From contig JAWKKV010000004.1 of assembly GCA_041393015.1 (NCBI GenBank), forward strand, positions 124,001 through 188,000: a stretch of 64,000 nucleotides of DNA, in the 5' to 3' direction. Below are positions 36,529 through 46,151 of the stretch, one piece after another; positions within the stretch are counted from its first letter, which is position 1; each line of letters opens with the position of its first letter. Source of the DNA: JAGQYH01 sp041393015 (lineage in GTDB: Bacteria; Bacteroidota; Bacteroidia; Chitinophagales; JADIYW01). The notes below the pieces were generated by a model. The model saw only the letters and a list, made by a program, of their open reading frames with translations, was not told where the DNA came from and did no database searches. Both the position numbers and the translations under genes were made by a program.

Positions 36529-37062
36529 CTAAAACTTGTTTAAACTTTCGGTTTCCCCGAAAAGTGTTTTACTTTTTTCATTATATGCTTTTGCAGCATC
36601 TTCAGCTGATCCAAAAAGACCTAAATCATATCTCTTTTTATCTTTATAAAGTACCGCTCTGAATTTGTTCTTGCTTACTTGAACAACTCCTCTGTAACCT
36701 GTAACATTACTATGTTTTCTTTGGTTTCTTCTAAGTGCGCCCATAGTTACCCATTCCAGATTTTCTTCTCTGCAATCTAACGGATCACCATTAATCAAAC
36801 GAACAAATAATTTTTTATCGCTTTTTGGCTTTTTAATATATTTTTCAGCCACAGCTTTGTGTAAATAGATGGTAAGGTTTCTATAACCACCTTTTTTCAA
36901 TGGGTAATTTTTCTGAAAAAATGCATAACCACTTGAATGCATTCTTAAATTTTTCAGAAAATCAATTGACACGTAATAGTCATTTGTAGAGAAAAATTCA
37001 TATGCGGTTTCCGATAGGACCACATTTTTTCTCGCGTTTTTCAATTTTACTTTGTAGAGCAT
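36529..37062 (-). CDS. AP2-domain protein with HNH-like N-terminal part
   Basis: A 177-residue DNA-binding-type protein. The C-terminal 60 residues are an AP2/ERF-like domain (TGYRGVVQVSKNKFRAVLYK, then LGLFGSAEDAAKAYNEK). Upstream, INGDPLDCREENLEWVT resembles the C-terminal half of NUMOD/HNH endonuclease folds, but the first catalytic histidine is replaced (FVRLINGD), so nuclease activity is doubtful. Residues 1-70 (MLYKVKLKN...) match a conserved N-terminus in related Bacteroidota proteins as I recall them. The frame is open upstream to GTG 37183-37185. I prefer the ATG at 37060-37062. Probably a regulator or a domesticated homing-endonuclease relative. Confidence 0.65.
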   Translation of the reverse strand: MLYKVKLKNARKNVVLSETAYEFFSTNDYYVSIDFLKNLRMHSSGYAFFQKNYPLKKGGYRNLTIYLHKAVAEKYIKKPKSDKKLFVRLINGDPLDCREENLEWVTMGALRRNQRKHSNVTGYRGVVQVSKNKFRAVLYKDKKRYDLGLFGSAEDAAKAYNEKSKTLFGETESLNKF

Positions 37063-37418
37063 AACTTCAATTTTTGTTTTTTCCCCGTTAATTAAATAAA
37101 AACTTTCCCAGATAGTTTTAAAAGGATCCCATAAAAATATAACTCCTTTTGAATATGCAAGGTAACATTTAATTGAACATAACACAAATTAGAATAGTTC
37201 ATAAATGCATTGTGTTAACAATATTTTATACCATTGTTTTTCGTTTTAACGTAAAATTTAACTTTAAGTTCAAGCTATATAGTAATGAAGCAATAACTTT
37301 GTTGAGGTTTTATTGTTGTGTGTATAATGAAGATGTTTTTTGTAGGTTATTTAGAAATTAAATAGAATTTTGCAAAAAAAGAAAATCTAATTTTACAACG
37401 GTCAATTGAAAGAATTAT
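37063..37418. other. Intergenic region between AP2 gene and sdhC
   Basis: 356 AT-rich bases separate two divergent genes. About 120 bases next to the AP2 gene are open in its frame but lack a good start. Near sdhC, TAATTTTA (about 37389-37396) is a near match to TAnnTTTG. I see no RNA gene, repeat or palindrome of note. Confidence 0.5.
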
Positions 37419-38087
37419 ATGGCAAATAGATATTTAAGTACTTCGATAGGAAGAAAAGTTTTAATGGCGCTTTCAGCCTTATTTTTATTAATTTTCTTGT
37501 TACAGCATTTCACAATTAATATGCTGTCAGTAGTTAGCCCGAATGCTTTTAATTCAGCATCTCATTTTATGGGCACATTTTGGTTGATTCAATATATCTT
37601 CCAACCAATTTTAATTTTTGGTGTCGTATTCCATTTCGTTATGGGATTTGTATTAGAGATGCAAAATAGAAATGCAAGAGAAGTTGGTTATGCATTTAAC
37701 AAACCATCAGCTAACTCAACTTGGATGTCTAGAAACATGATGTGGAGTGGATTAACCATTTTAGCGTTTTTAGTTTTACACTTCATTGACTTTTGGATAC
37801 CTGAAATGGTTCATAAATATATTGAAGTACATCCCGAAGATCCAACAAGATACTATCACGAATTAGTAGCTAAGTTTGAAAATCCAATTAGAGTTGGAGC
37901 TTATGCGGTTGCTTTTGTTCTTTTAGCCATGCATTTATTACACGGTTTTCAATCGGCTTTTCAATCTATTGGTTTAAGACACCCAAAATATTTAGGGACA
38001 ATTAGAACACTTGGTAGACTTTATGCGTTAATAATTCCAGCAGGATTTATTTTTATCGCTGTTTTCCATTATGTAAGATCACTATAA
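37419..38087 (+). CDS. sdhC: Succinate dehydrogenase cytochrome b subunit
   Basis: A 222-residue membrane anchor with five helices. It is a single-subunit, di-haem b type like Wolinella FrdC, so no SdhD is needed. Conserved histidines sit in LLQHFTINM, VVFHFVMGF, LVLHFIDF and MHLLHGFQS, which are candidate haem ligands. It passes electrons between the Fe-S subunit and menaquinone at the inner membrane. It is the first gene of sdhCAB, 15 bases before sdhA. Confidence 0.95.
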   Translation: MANRYLSTSIGRKVLMALSALFLLIFLLQHFTINMLSVVSPNAFNSASHFMGTFWLIQYIFQPILIFGVVFHFVMGFVLEMQNRNAREVGYAFNKPSANSTWMSRNMMWSGLTILAFLVLHFIDFWIPEMVHKYIEVHPEDPTRYYHELVAKFENPIRVGAYAVAFVLLAMHLLHGFQSAFQSIGLRHPKYLGTIRTLGRLYALIIPAGFIFIAVFHYVRSL

Positions 38088-38102
38088 AATTAATCGTCAA
38101 TA

Positions 38103-40106
38103 ATGACTACACTTAATTCTAGAATACCCGCTGGGTCAATCGATCAAAAATGGACTAATCACAAGAATAACATTCGATTAGTTAGTCCGGCAAATAAACG
38201 TTTAATAGATATAATTGTTATCGGAACAGGTTTAGCAGGAGGATCTGCTGCCGCTTCTTTAGCGGAATTAGGTTACAATGTGAAAGCATTTTGTTTCCAA
38301 GATTCACCAAGAAGAGCGCATTCAATTGCTGCTCAAGGAGGTATAAATGCTGCTAAAAACTATCAAGGTGATGGTGATAGTATTTATCGTTTGTTTTACG
38401 ATACTGTAAAAGGTGGAGATTATCGTTCAAGAGAAGCTAATGTTTATAGATTAGCGGAAGTGAGTGGTAATATTATAGACCAATGTGTTGCTCAAGGTGT
38501 TCCATTTGCAAGAGATTATGGAGGGCTGTTGGATAACAGGTCATTCGGTGGTGTGCAAGTATCAAGAACTTTTTATGCAAAAGGTCAAACTGGTCAGCAA
38601 TTATTGTTAGGGGCTTATTCAGCTATGTCAAGACAAATTGGTAAAGGCAGAATTAAAATGTACAACAGGCATGAAATGTTAGATGTTGTTGTTGTAGATG
38701 GTAAAGCTAGAGGAATAATTGCTAGAAATTTGATCACAGGCGAAATTGAAAGACATTCTGCTCACGCTGTTGTAGTTGGTTCAGGCGGATACGGAAACGT
38801 ATTCTTCTTATCAACTAACGCAATGGGTTCTAACGTAACGGCATCATGGAAAATTCACAAGAAAGGAGCTTTCATGGCCAATCCTTGTTTTACACAAATT
38901 CATCCAACTTGCATTCCTGTTTCAGGTCATTATCAATCTAAGTTGACGTTAATGTCAGAATCACTTAGAAATGATGGAAGAATTTGGGTGCCGAAAAAGA
39001 AGGAAGACGCAGAAGCCATCAGACAAGGTAATTTGAAAGCAGTAGAAATTAAGGAAGAAGATAGAGATTACTATTTAGAGAGAAGATATCCTGCGTTTGG
39101 AAACTTAGTCCCTAGAGATGTTGCTTCTAGAGCGGCTAAAGAAAGATGTGATGCTGGTTATGGTGTTAACAAAACAGGTGAAGCGGTTTACCTTGATTTT
39201 GCTGCAGCGATCATGAGATACGGTAAGGAAGAAGCTATCTCAAAAGGTTTGAATGCAGACGATAAAAAATTAATTCAGAAGTTAGGGAAAGAAGTTATTG
39301 CTAATAAATACGGTAACTTATTTCAAATGTATGAGAAAATAACCGATGATAATCCTTACGAAGTTCCAATGAAAATTTACCCTGCTGTACATTATACAAT
39401 GGGCGGAATTTGGGTGGATTATAACTTAATGACTACTTTAAAAGGTTGTTACGCTATTGGAGAAGCTAACTTCTCTGACCACGGAGCGAACCGATTAGGG
39501 GCATCTGCCTTAATGCAAGGATTAGCAGATGGTTATTTTGTTTTACCATATACTATCGGAGATTATGTTGCCGATGATATTAGAACTGGAACCATCCCAA
39601 CGAATACGCCTGAATTTGATAAAGCAGAGAAAGAAGTTATTGAAAGATTAGATAAATTCGTAAACAATAAAGGCTCTAAACCTGTTGATTATTTCCATAA
39701 GCGTTTAGGAAAGGTGATGTGGGATTATGTAGGCATGGCTCGTAATGAGAAAGGTTTGAAATTTGCTATTGAAGAAATTAAGAGCATCAGAGAAGAATTT
39801 TACAGAGATGTTTTAGTGCCTGGTAGTAGAAACGAATTTAACCAAGAACTTGAAAAAGCAGGTAGAGTAGCCGATTTCTTAGAGTTAGGAGAGTTGATGG
39901 CGAAAGATGCTTTAGAGAGAGCTGAATCTTGTGGAGGACATTTTAGAGAAGAATCTATGAGTGAAGAAGGAGAAGCATTGAGAGATGATGAAAACTTTGC
40001 CTTCGTTTCTGCTTGGGAATATAAAGGAGAGCCTTCGGATGCGCAATTGCATAAAGAGGATTTAGTATTTGAAAATATAGAACTGAAAACTAGAAGTTAT
40101 AAATAA
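38103..40106 (+). CDS. sdhA: Succinate dehydrogenase flavoprotein subunit
   Basis: A 667-residue FAD enzyme that oxidises succinate to fumarate (TCA cycle, complex II). The dinucleotide site is VIGTGLAGGSAAASLAELG. The histidine in RRAHSIAAQGGINAAKNYQ is the covalent FAD attachment. Substrate residues lie in FTQIHPTCIP, and PRDVASRAAKERC carries the catalytic arginine region. The C-terminal FAD loop is GEANFSDHGANRLGASALM. Length and order fit the Bacteroidota type-B enzyme. Confidence 0.97.
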   Translation: MTTLNSRIPAGSIDQKWTNHKNNIRLVSPANKRLIDIIVIGTGLAGGSAAASLAELGYNVKAFCFQDSPRRAHSIAAQGGINAAKNYQGDGDSIYRLFYDTVKGGDYRSREANVYRLAEVSGNIIDQCVAQGVPFARDYGGLLDNRSFGGVQVSRTFYAKGQTGQQLLLGAYSAMSRQIGKGRIKMYNRHEMLDVVVVDGKARGIIARNLITGEIERHSAHAVVVGSGGYGNVFFLSTNAMGSNVTASWKIHKKGAFMANPCFTQIHPTCIPVSGHYQSKLTLMSESLRNDGRIWVPKKKEDAEAIRQGNLKAVEIKEEDRDYYLERRYPAFGNLVPRDVASRAAKERCDAGYGVNKTGEAVYLDFAAAIMRYGKEEAISKGLNADDKKLIQKLGKEVIANKYGNLFQMYEKITDDNPYEVPMKIYPAVHYTMGGIWVDYNLMTTLKGCYAIGEANFSDHGANRLGASALMQGLADGYFVLPYTIGDYVADDIRTGTIPTNTPEFDKAEKEVIERLDKFVNNKGSKPVDYFHKRLGKVMWDYVGMARNEKGLKFAIEEIKSIREEFYRDVLVPGSRNEFNQELEKAGRVADFLELGELMAKDALERAESCGGHFREESMSEEGEALRDDENFAFVSAWEYKGEPSDAQLHKEDLVFENIELKTRSYK

Positions 40107-40129
40107 CGGATAGGTTAAAACTTAAGATA

Positions 40130-40876
40130 ATGAACTTAACATTAAAAGTCTGGCGTCAAAAGAGCCCAAAAGAAAAAGGTGCTATTGAAACTTATCAAGT
40201 AAAAGAAATCTCTAAGGATATGTCTTTTCTTGAAATGTTAGATGTTTTGAATAATCAATTGATTGAGTCAGGCAAAGAGCCGGTAGCATTTGATCACGAT
40301 TGTAGAGAAGGCATTTGCGGTATGTGTTCATTATACATCAATGGTGAAGCACATGGTCCTGGTGATGGAGTAACTACATGTCAATTGCATATGAGGTCTT
40401 TTAAAGATGGAGAAACCATTTATATTGAGCCTTTTAGAGCAAAAGCTTTTCCAGTAGTGAAAGATCTTGTTGTAGACAGAAGCGCATTTGATAGAATTAT
40501 GGCTGCAGGAGGATTTATTTCTGTCAATACTTCTGGAAATACACAAGATGCTAATGCTTTACCAATTCAAAAAGAACATGCAGATAAAGCATTTGATGCG
40601 GCAACTTGTATTGGCTGTGGTGCTTGTGTAGCTACTTGTAAAAATTCATCAGCTATGCTTTTTGTTTCTGCTAAAGTTTCTCAATTGTCACTTTTACCTC
40701 AAGGAGAAGTAGAGGCGCAGCAACGGGTGCTTAATATGGTTCATCAAATGGATAAAGAAGGTTTTGGTAACTGTACTAACACTGGAGCGTGCGAAGTGGA
40801 ATGTCCTAAAGGAATTTCTTTAGAGAATATTGCACGAATGAACAGAGAGTATATGAAAGCAGCGGCTGAGAATTAA
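40130..40876 (+). CDS. sdhB: Succinate dehydrogenase iron-sulfur subunit
   Basis: A 248-residue electron-transfer subunit. The [2Fe-2S] cluster uses cysteines of CREGICGMC and the later TTC. The two C-terminal clusters use CIGCGACVATC and CTNTGACEVECPKGI. It is 23 bases after sdhA and closes the operon. It connects FAD in SdhA to haem in SdhC. Confidence 0.97.
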   Translation: MNLTLKVWRQKSPKEKGAIETYQVKEISKDMSFLEMLDVLNNQLIESGKEPVAFDHDCREGICGMCSLYINGEAHGPGDGVTTCQLHMRSFKDGETIYIEPFRAKAFPVVKDLVVDRSAFDRIMAAGGFISVNTSGNTQDANALPIQKEHADKAFDAATCIGCGACVATCKNSSAMLFVSAKVSQLSLLPQGEVEAQQRVLNMVHQMDKEGFGNCTNTGACEVECPKGISLENIARMNREYMKAAAEN

Positions 40877-41062
40877 GAGCATTCATAAATTCGACGTCAA
40901 CTTCTTTAACATAATTGGCAGTAATTGCATAACTCTTCTGTAATTTAAACTGCATTTTTTATCTTACACCTCAAACTACAATGGTAGGTTTAGCGTTCTA
41001 TTAAAAAAGAACTAATTTACCAATCTATTAATGGTGGTTAAAAAGTTAAAGCTTGATCAATT

Positions 41063-43804
41063 ATGTCCATAAATAAGACCTTTAAACCTATTGTTTTAGT
41101 ATTTGCATTAATGGTGATCTGTTTACAAGCATGGTCAACACACAATAGGGCAGGAGAAATTGTTTATCGATATGTAGGCAATGGATCTAATTTAACTTAT
41201 GAGTTTACCATTATTACTTACACAAAATTAAGTGGTGCCAGTGGCGCTGCCGATAGAGATACACTAGAAATTAATTATGGGGATGGTTCAATTGAAGCTT
41301 TAACAAGAGTTTCTCAAGAATTGATAGAAGGAAATATAGCTGATGGTAGTGATATTTTCAAGAATAGCTATGTTGGTACGCATACTTTTCCCGGGCCATT
41401 TACCTATGTTGTGTCTTTTTCAGATCCCAATAGAGTAGATGATATTATCAATATTGGTACTTCTGTGGATATACCTTTTAGCGTTTCTGATACCGTTAAA
41501 ATATTAGATCCTACATTTTTTGGAGTAAATAATTCTCCTCAATTATTACAACCTCCAATCGATAATGCTTCTATTGGTATTCCATTTTTACATAATCCAA
41601 ATGCATTTGATCCAGATGGAGATAGTCTAAGTTATGAGTTAATTGTTCCTTCTCAGGCGCCTGGTATTGATGTTCCGGCATATGCTTATCCGGATCAAAT
41701 TGCTCCTGGTCCTAATAATGTTATTACTATTAATCAAGCTACCGGTGAAATTACTTGGGATGCTCCTCAACGTGTTGGTTTGTATAATATCGCTATTCTT
41801 ATAAGAGAATTTAGAAATGGAATTTGTATTGGTACTTTGATTAGAGATATGCAAATTAGAGTGGAGGATACGCCTAACAATCCTCCTATTGTTCAAGGGC
41901 CAAGAGAAATTTGCATTATCGCTGGAGATACATTGGAGTTTATGGTAAGAGCTTTTGATAATGATGCCGGACAGTTAGTTGAGTTATCTGCGGCGGGTTC
42001 TCCATTTCAGGTAAATATTAGTCCTGCCGAGTTTACCATGCCACCATTAGGCAATCCTGTAGATGGCGATTTCTATTGGGAAACCGTTTGTGAGCATTTA
42101 CGAGCTAACAACTATCAAGTAATTTTTAGAGCAGAGGATGATTTTTCAGACTTTCCACTATCAACTATTTTAACAACCGTGATAAGAGTGCTAGCACCAC
42201 CACCGGCCGATTTAACTGGGTTTTATGATGGAGGATTAGATGCCGTTCAGTTGGATTGGTCTGATGTTTATGAATGCGGAGATTCACCATTATTTAGAGG
42301 CTATCAAGTATGGCGTAAAGTAGGTTGTGAAGGTGATCCGCAAGATTCATGTGCTGATGATTTAGCAGGAAGAGGTTATATCCTTTTAGGACAAACACAA
42401 TTGACTCGATTTACAGATAATGACTTTATTAGAGGAAATGAATACAGTTATAGAGTAGTTGCTCGTTTTGCAGAGTTAAGTGCAGTTGGAAACATAGAGT
42501 TAAATCCTTTCACAGGCTATCCATCTGACGAATTTTGTATAGAGTTTCCAAAAGAAATTCCAGTAATGTATAATGCCGATGTACAAGTAACAGATCAAAA
42601 TACTGGAGAAATATTTGTTGCTTGGTCTACACCACGACCTGAAAATATAGATTCATTTGTTTTGGTAAATCCCGGACCTTATGCTTTTGTTTTAAAAAGA
42701 GCTACAGGAATTGGTAGTACAACTCCAGAAACCACGTTAGCTACTTTTACAGCAAATGATTTGGTTGATCTTAACGATACTACTTTTCAAGATGTAGGCT
42801 TAAATACTGTAGATAATGCCTATACCTATTGGGTGGAATTTTTAGTAAATGATGGTGAATTGTTAGGCAGTGCTGCACCGGCTTCATCTGTTTATTTAAC
42901 CATAAGTCAACGAAATGAAGCCTTGAGTTTGAGTTGGAATTTTGATGTTCCTTGGGTGAATGATACGTTTGTAGTTTACAGGCAAGATTTTGAAATAGGA
43001 AATTTCAATCCTATTGATACTGTAATTGCTCCATTGTCACCAGTAAACAGATTGTCTTACAGAGATGAGCCATTGTTAAACGATAGTACTTATTGCTATA
43101 AAATTGAGGCAATTGGTGCCTACACGGCAGAAGGTTTCAAGGAACCTTTAATCAATTTCTCTCAAGAGGTTTGTGCGGTTCCTAATGATACTATTCCACC
43201 ATGTATAGTTGATCTAGAAATTAACAACTTCTGTATTGATGAGGAATTGTCGAATGAGCAGTTCATCAACTATCTTACTTGGACATTGCCTGATGATTGC
43301 CCACAAACGGATGATATTGTGGCTTATTACGTTTATTTCTCACCTACGCAAAATGATCCTTTAGAAATCATTGATACAGTAACATCGATGCAATTCAATC
43401 ATGTTAGAACGGATAGTTCTTTAACAGGATGCTATTCTATTCAAGGAGAAGATGAAGCTGGAAATTTAGGAGAACTTTCACCGCCAAATTGTGTGGAGGA
43501 TTGTGCAGATTATGAATTACCGAATGTTTTCACGCCAAACAATAATGGACAAAATGATCTTTATACACCAATTCTACCTTATTCACTAGTACTAAGAGTA
43601 GAAATGAAGATTTATAATAGATGGGGTAATTTAGTTTTTGAAACCAATGATCCCGATATTAATTGGGATGGAACGGATATGAAATCAGGAAAAGAGCTTG
43701 ATTCTGGCGTTTTCTTTTATATCTGTAGGGTATTTATCAATTCTTTAGATGGTGAAAGAGCGATACAAACACCTTTAGAAGGCTATATTCATTTGTATCG
43801 ATAG
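41063..43804 (+). CDS. T9SS-exported protein with gliding-associated C-terminal domain
   Basis: A 913-residue secreted protein. Signal peptide 1-26 (FALMVICLQAWST) is followed by HNRAGEIVYRYVGNGSN, a start shared by a Bacteroidota surface-protein group. Immunoglobulin/cadherin-like modules follow (residues 150-350, with DPDGDSLSYEL), then fibronectin III-like units (about 385-810) marked by Asp-Trp and Tyr-Arg-Val patterns. The last 90 residues are the CHU_C/gliding-motility-associated domain (VFTPNNNGQNDLY, MKIYNRWGNLVFET, INWDGTDMKSG), the type-B T9SS sorting signal. Surface attached, with unknown ligand. It stands alone, 186 bases after sdhB. Confidence 0.85.
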   Translation: MSINKTFKPIVLVFALMVICLQAWSTHNRAGEIVYRYVGNGSNLTYEFTIITYTKLSGASGAADRDTLEINYGDGSIEALTRVSQELIEGNIADGSDIFKNSYVGTHTFPGPFTYVVSFSDPNRVDDIINIGTSVDIPFSVSDTVKILDPTFFGVNNSPQLLQPPIDNASIGIPFLHNPNAFDPDGDSLSYELIVPSQAPGIDVPAYAYPDQIAPGPNNVITINQATGEITWDAPQRVGLYNIAILIREFRNGICIGTLIRDMQIRVEDTPNNPPIVQGPREICIIAGDTLEFMVRAFDNDAGQLVELSAAGSPFQVNISPAEFTMPPLGNPVDGDFYWETVCEHLRANNYQVIFRAEDDFSDFPLSTILTTVIRVLAPPPADLTGFYDGGLDAVQLDWSDVYECGDSPLFRGYQVWRKVGCEGDPQDSCADDLAGRGYILLGQTQLTRFTDNDFIRGNEYSYRVVARFAELSAVGNIELNPFTGYPSDEFCIEFPKEIPVMYNADVQVTDQNTGEIFVAWSTPRPENIDSFVLVNPGPYAFVLKRATGIGSTTPETTLATFTANDLVDLNDTTFQDVGLNTVDNAYTYWVEFLVNDGELLGSAAPASSVYLTISQRNEALSLSWNFDVPWVNDTFVVYRQDFEIGNFNPIDTVIAPLSPVNRLSYRDEPLLNDSTYCYKIEAIGAYTAEGFKEPLINFSQEVCAVPNDTIPPCIVDLEINNFCIDEELSNEQFINYLTWTLPDDCPQTDDIVAYYVYFSPTQNDPLEIIDTVTSMQFNHVRTDSSLTGCYSIQGEDEAGNLGELSPPNCVEDCADYELPNVFTPNNNGQNDLYTPILPYSLVLRVEMKIYNRWGNLVFETNDPDINWDGTDMKSGKELDSGVFFYICRVFINSLDGERAIQTPLEGYIHLYR

Positions 43805-43855
43805 AAAGATTTGCATTCAGCGCCTTAATTACTAATCATTAAATACTAAGATTAA

Positions 43856-44458
43856 TTGTTTACAGGAATTATTCAAACACTAGGAAAAGTTAATAAAATT
43901 GAGCGGGAAGGTAGTAATCTTCACCTCACTATTGAGTCATCTATAACACCCAATCTAAAAATAGATCAAAGTGTGGCACACAATGGTGTTTGTTTAACCG
44001 TGGTGGCGATCGAAGATAATTGTTATACTGTTACTGCCATAGATGAAACCCTTCAAATCACCAATTTAAATAAATTGAAGGTAGGATCTTCAGTCAATCT
44101 AGAATTAGCTATGAAAAACGAAATGCGTTTAGATGGTCATATGGTTCAAGGACATGTTGACCAAACCGCAGTTTGTAAGCAGATAGGCGAAAAAGAAGGA
44201 AGTTGGGAATTTATATTTGAATTCGAACAAACGCCTAAATTTTTATTAGTTAATAAAGGTTCAGTTTGTATTGATGGAGTAAGTTTAACGGTGGTAAAAG
44301 CCTCTAACAATCAGTTTTCTGTGGCTATTATTCCATACACTTTTGAGCATACTATTTTTAACGAGTATCAAATAGGCTCTGCTGTTAATATTGAGTTTGA
44401 TGTTATTGGAAAATATGTACAACGACATATTGAACATTATAAGGAAGCTTTAAAGTAG
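43856..44458 (+). CDS. ribE: Riboflavin synthase alpha chain
   Basis: A 200-residue enzyme that dismutates two 6,7-dimethyl-8-ribityllumazines to riboflavin. Two lumazine-binding repeats are evident: MFTGIIQTLGKV with VAHNGVCLTVVAI in the first, and MRLDGHMVQGHVDQTA with VCIDGVSLTVVKA in the second. The start codon is TTG at 43856, because the near-universal N-terminus MFTGII begins there and no ATG is available. The 3' end overlaps the convergent GT-C gene by nine bases. No FMN riboswitch was seen upstream. Confidence 0.95.
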   Translation: MFTGIIQTLGKVNKIEREGSNLHLTIESSITPNLKIDQSVAHNGVCLTVVAIEDNCYTVTAIDETLQITNLNKLKVGSSVNLELAMKNEMRLDGHMVQGHVDQTAVCKQIGEKEGSWEFIFEFEQTPKFLLVNKGSVCIDGVSLTVVKASNNQFSVAIIPYTFEHTIFNEYQIGSAVNIEFDVIGKYVQRHIEHYKEALK

Positions 44459-46108
44459 ATCCTCAATTTCTTGTCCTCTAATAATTTTTACTTGATACTT
44501 GCCGATTTGTTCAAATCCTTGTTTAATCCCATTGTATTTTGATTCAATAAGTGGTGGCGTCGTAACTAAATAGACTTTTTTATACTTTCCTTTGATCTTA
44601 TTAAAAACGTCAAATTCGTTATTGAATGCAATTACTTCTTCTAATCTTCTTGCTTCACTGCCTGAGTTAAACAAAATGTAGTAACGCATCCAAAAATCAG
44701 GATCTTGCCATGATAAACTATCTGCATAACTTTGATCGTCAGTGTCTAAAATAAAAAGTGATCTAGTATCAGCGTATAAAACATCATGGCAAAGTTCACC
44801 AAACTCAAAGAAATATTCATTTTGTGTTTGGTAATGATAAGGTAGATTTCGTTGTTGTTTTAACTCATAAATGTTTCCGGCTGCAATCATCATAAATAGA
44901 GAAAAAGTTACAATGCCAATCGGCCATCTATATTGAAATAGATACTCGATTAATGTAGTGAATTTCAAAGAAGGTATCATTTCTATCACCTTATCCCATA
45001 ATGTATATAGTACGAAAAATAAGATTAGTAAATAGCTCTGTAGTATAAAGTTTGGCGATTTGGAAGTAACTATGGAAATAGCCACCAAATTGCCTATAAA
45101 ATATAAGAGAAAGAAGGTTAGTGCAGCTTTTTGTTTTTCTTTGGTCATTTGCATCCAAAGCCATATTGAAAGGAAAAAGCTAGCTACAAAAGGCCACCAC
45201 ATAAAATAGAAATATCTATTGGGCAGATAATCAGAAACAAAATGATGCCAAGGTTTTTTCCATCCTTCATAATCATTAAAGTGTTGAAACGAAACAAAAA
45301 ATTCAGCCTTAAACGCTTCAGGAGATTTCCAATAAGAAGCCCCATAATATAAGAAGCATAAAATCAATGGAATTAATAGGGCTAAGAAAAATTCTGAAAT
45401 CTTAATTCTATCTTTCTTTATGCCTTTGATTAAAATTATTAGGAGAAACAACATGGGCAGTGCTCCCAATACATTCTTCACCATAAGCGGTATAGTGGCA
45501 GCGGTCACAGCAACAGCCAAAAGATGTCCTTTTATTGTGTTATTTCTTGAAATGTTTTGATGCACGCCAATACTTAAAAGTAAACTTAAGGTGACTGAAC
45601 AGGCCAATACGATATCAGAATAACCAAAATAGTTGCCATTTAAAACACCTCTGGTAAAAGGCGTTATGGTCCATAAATAAGCCGCTAATGATGCTATAAT
45701 TATGGCTCGTTTTTCTTTAAAAAGTAAAGCAATGCCGATAATGAAAATCAAACCTTGTAAATACGCCACTAAAACATAGGAGAGTCGCCTTACTTCAATG
45801 CTGGTTCTACCATCAAGATAATAGAATGGGAACGGAACATATAGAAATAATGGCGGAATATGCTGCCAATCAGGACCTTCTTTCCAGCCTTGATATTCAT
45901 CCGTTAAAGAGTTTAATCTTAATCTAGGAGGAAATGCATCTCTATATAAATTATTAGAAACTACTGCATTGGTAGATTCGTCATAGCTAATCAAATCTTT
46001 CTTAAGATAGTTAGGCATCTGCTGATAGGTAAATGCAAGAAAGCCAATACTAAAAAGGAGGATAGTAAAGATTAGGTAGGATAATCGTATTTTTCGGGTC
46101 TTGGACAT
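44450..46108 (-). CDS. GT-C type membrane glycosyltransferase-like protein
   Basis: A 552-residue multi-pass membrane protein with about ten to eleven helices and a soluble C-terminal region. The layout follows the ArnT/PMT (GT39) family: an acidic residue in the first periplasmic loop (SYDESTNAVVSNNLYRDAF), then YVPFPFYYLDGRTSIEVRRLSYVLVAY. Such enzymes transfer sugars from polyprenyl carriers on the periplasmic face. The substrate is unknown. The longer frame to 46147 would overlap the divergent gene, and the ATG at 46106-46108 (MSKTRKIRLSYLIF) is preferred. Confidence 0.7.
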   Translation of the reverse strand: MSKTRKIRLSYLIFTILLFSIGFLAFTYQQMPNYLKKDLISYDESTNAVVSNNLYRDAFPPRLRLNSLTDEYQGWKEGPDWQHIPPLFLYVPFPFYYLDGRTSIEVRRLSYVLVAYLQGLIFIIGIALLFKEKRAIIIASLAAYLWTITPFTRGVLNGNYFGYSDIVLACSVTLSLLLSIGVHQNISRNNTIKGHLLAVAVTAATIPLMVKNVLGALPMLFLLIILIKGIKKDRIKISEFFLALLIPLILCFLYYGASYWKSPEAFKAEFFVSFQHFNDYEGWKKPWHHFVSDYLPNRYFYFMWWPFVASFFLSIWLWMQMTKEKQKAALTFFLLYFIGNLVAISIVTSKSPNFILQSYLLILFFVLYTLWDKVIEMIPSLKFTTLIEYLFQYRWPIGIVTFSLFMMIAAGNIYELKQQRNLPYHYQTQNEYFFEFGELCHDVLYADTRSLFILDTDDQSYADSLSWQDPDFWMRYYILFNSGSEARRLEEVIAFNNEFDVFNKIKGKYKKVYLVTTPPLIESKYNGIKQGFEQIGKYQVKIIRGQEIEDLL

Positions 46109-46151
46109 CTTTCGTTCAATAATATTAAGAAATAAAAAGGGCATCACAAAG

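Noticed and set aside
43805..43855. FMN riboswitch before riboflavin synthase
   Set aside because: Only 51 bases separate the genes and no conserved RFN element sequence is present.
46101..46151. Upstream TTG start for the glycerophosphodiesterase gene
   Set aside because: It would overlap the start of the divergent GT-C gene, and the added residues are not signal-like. The GTG at 46152 puts the membrane anchor at the natural N-terminus.
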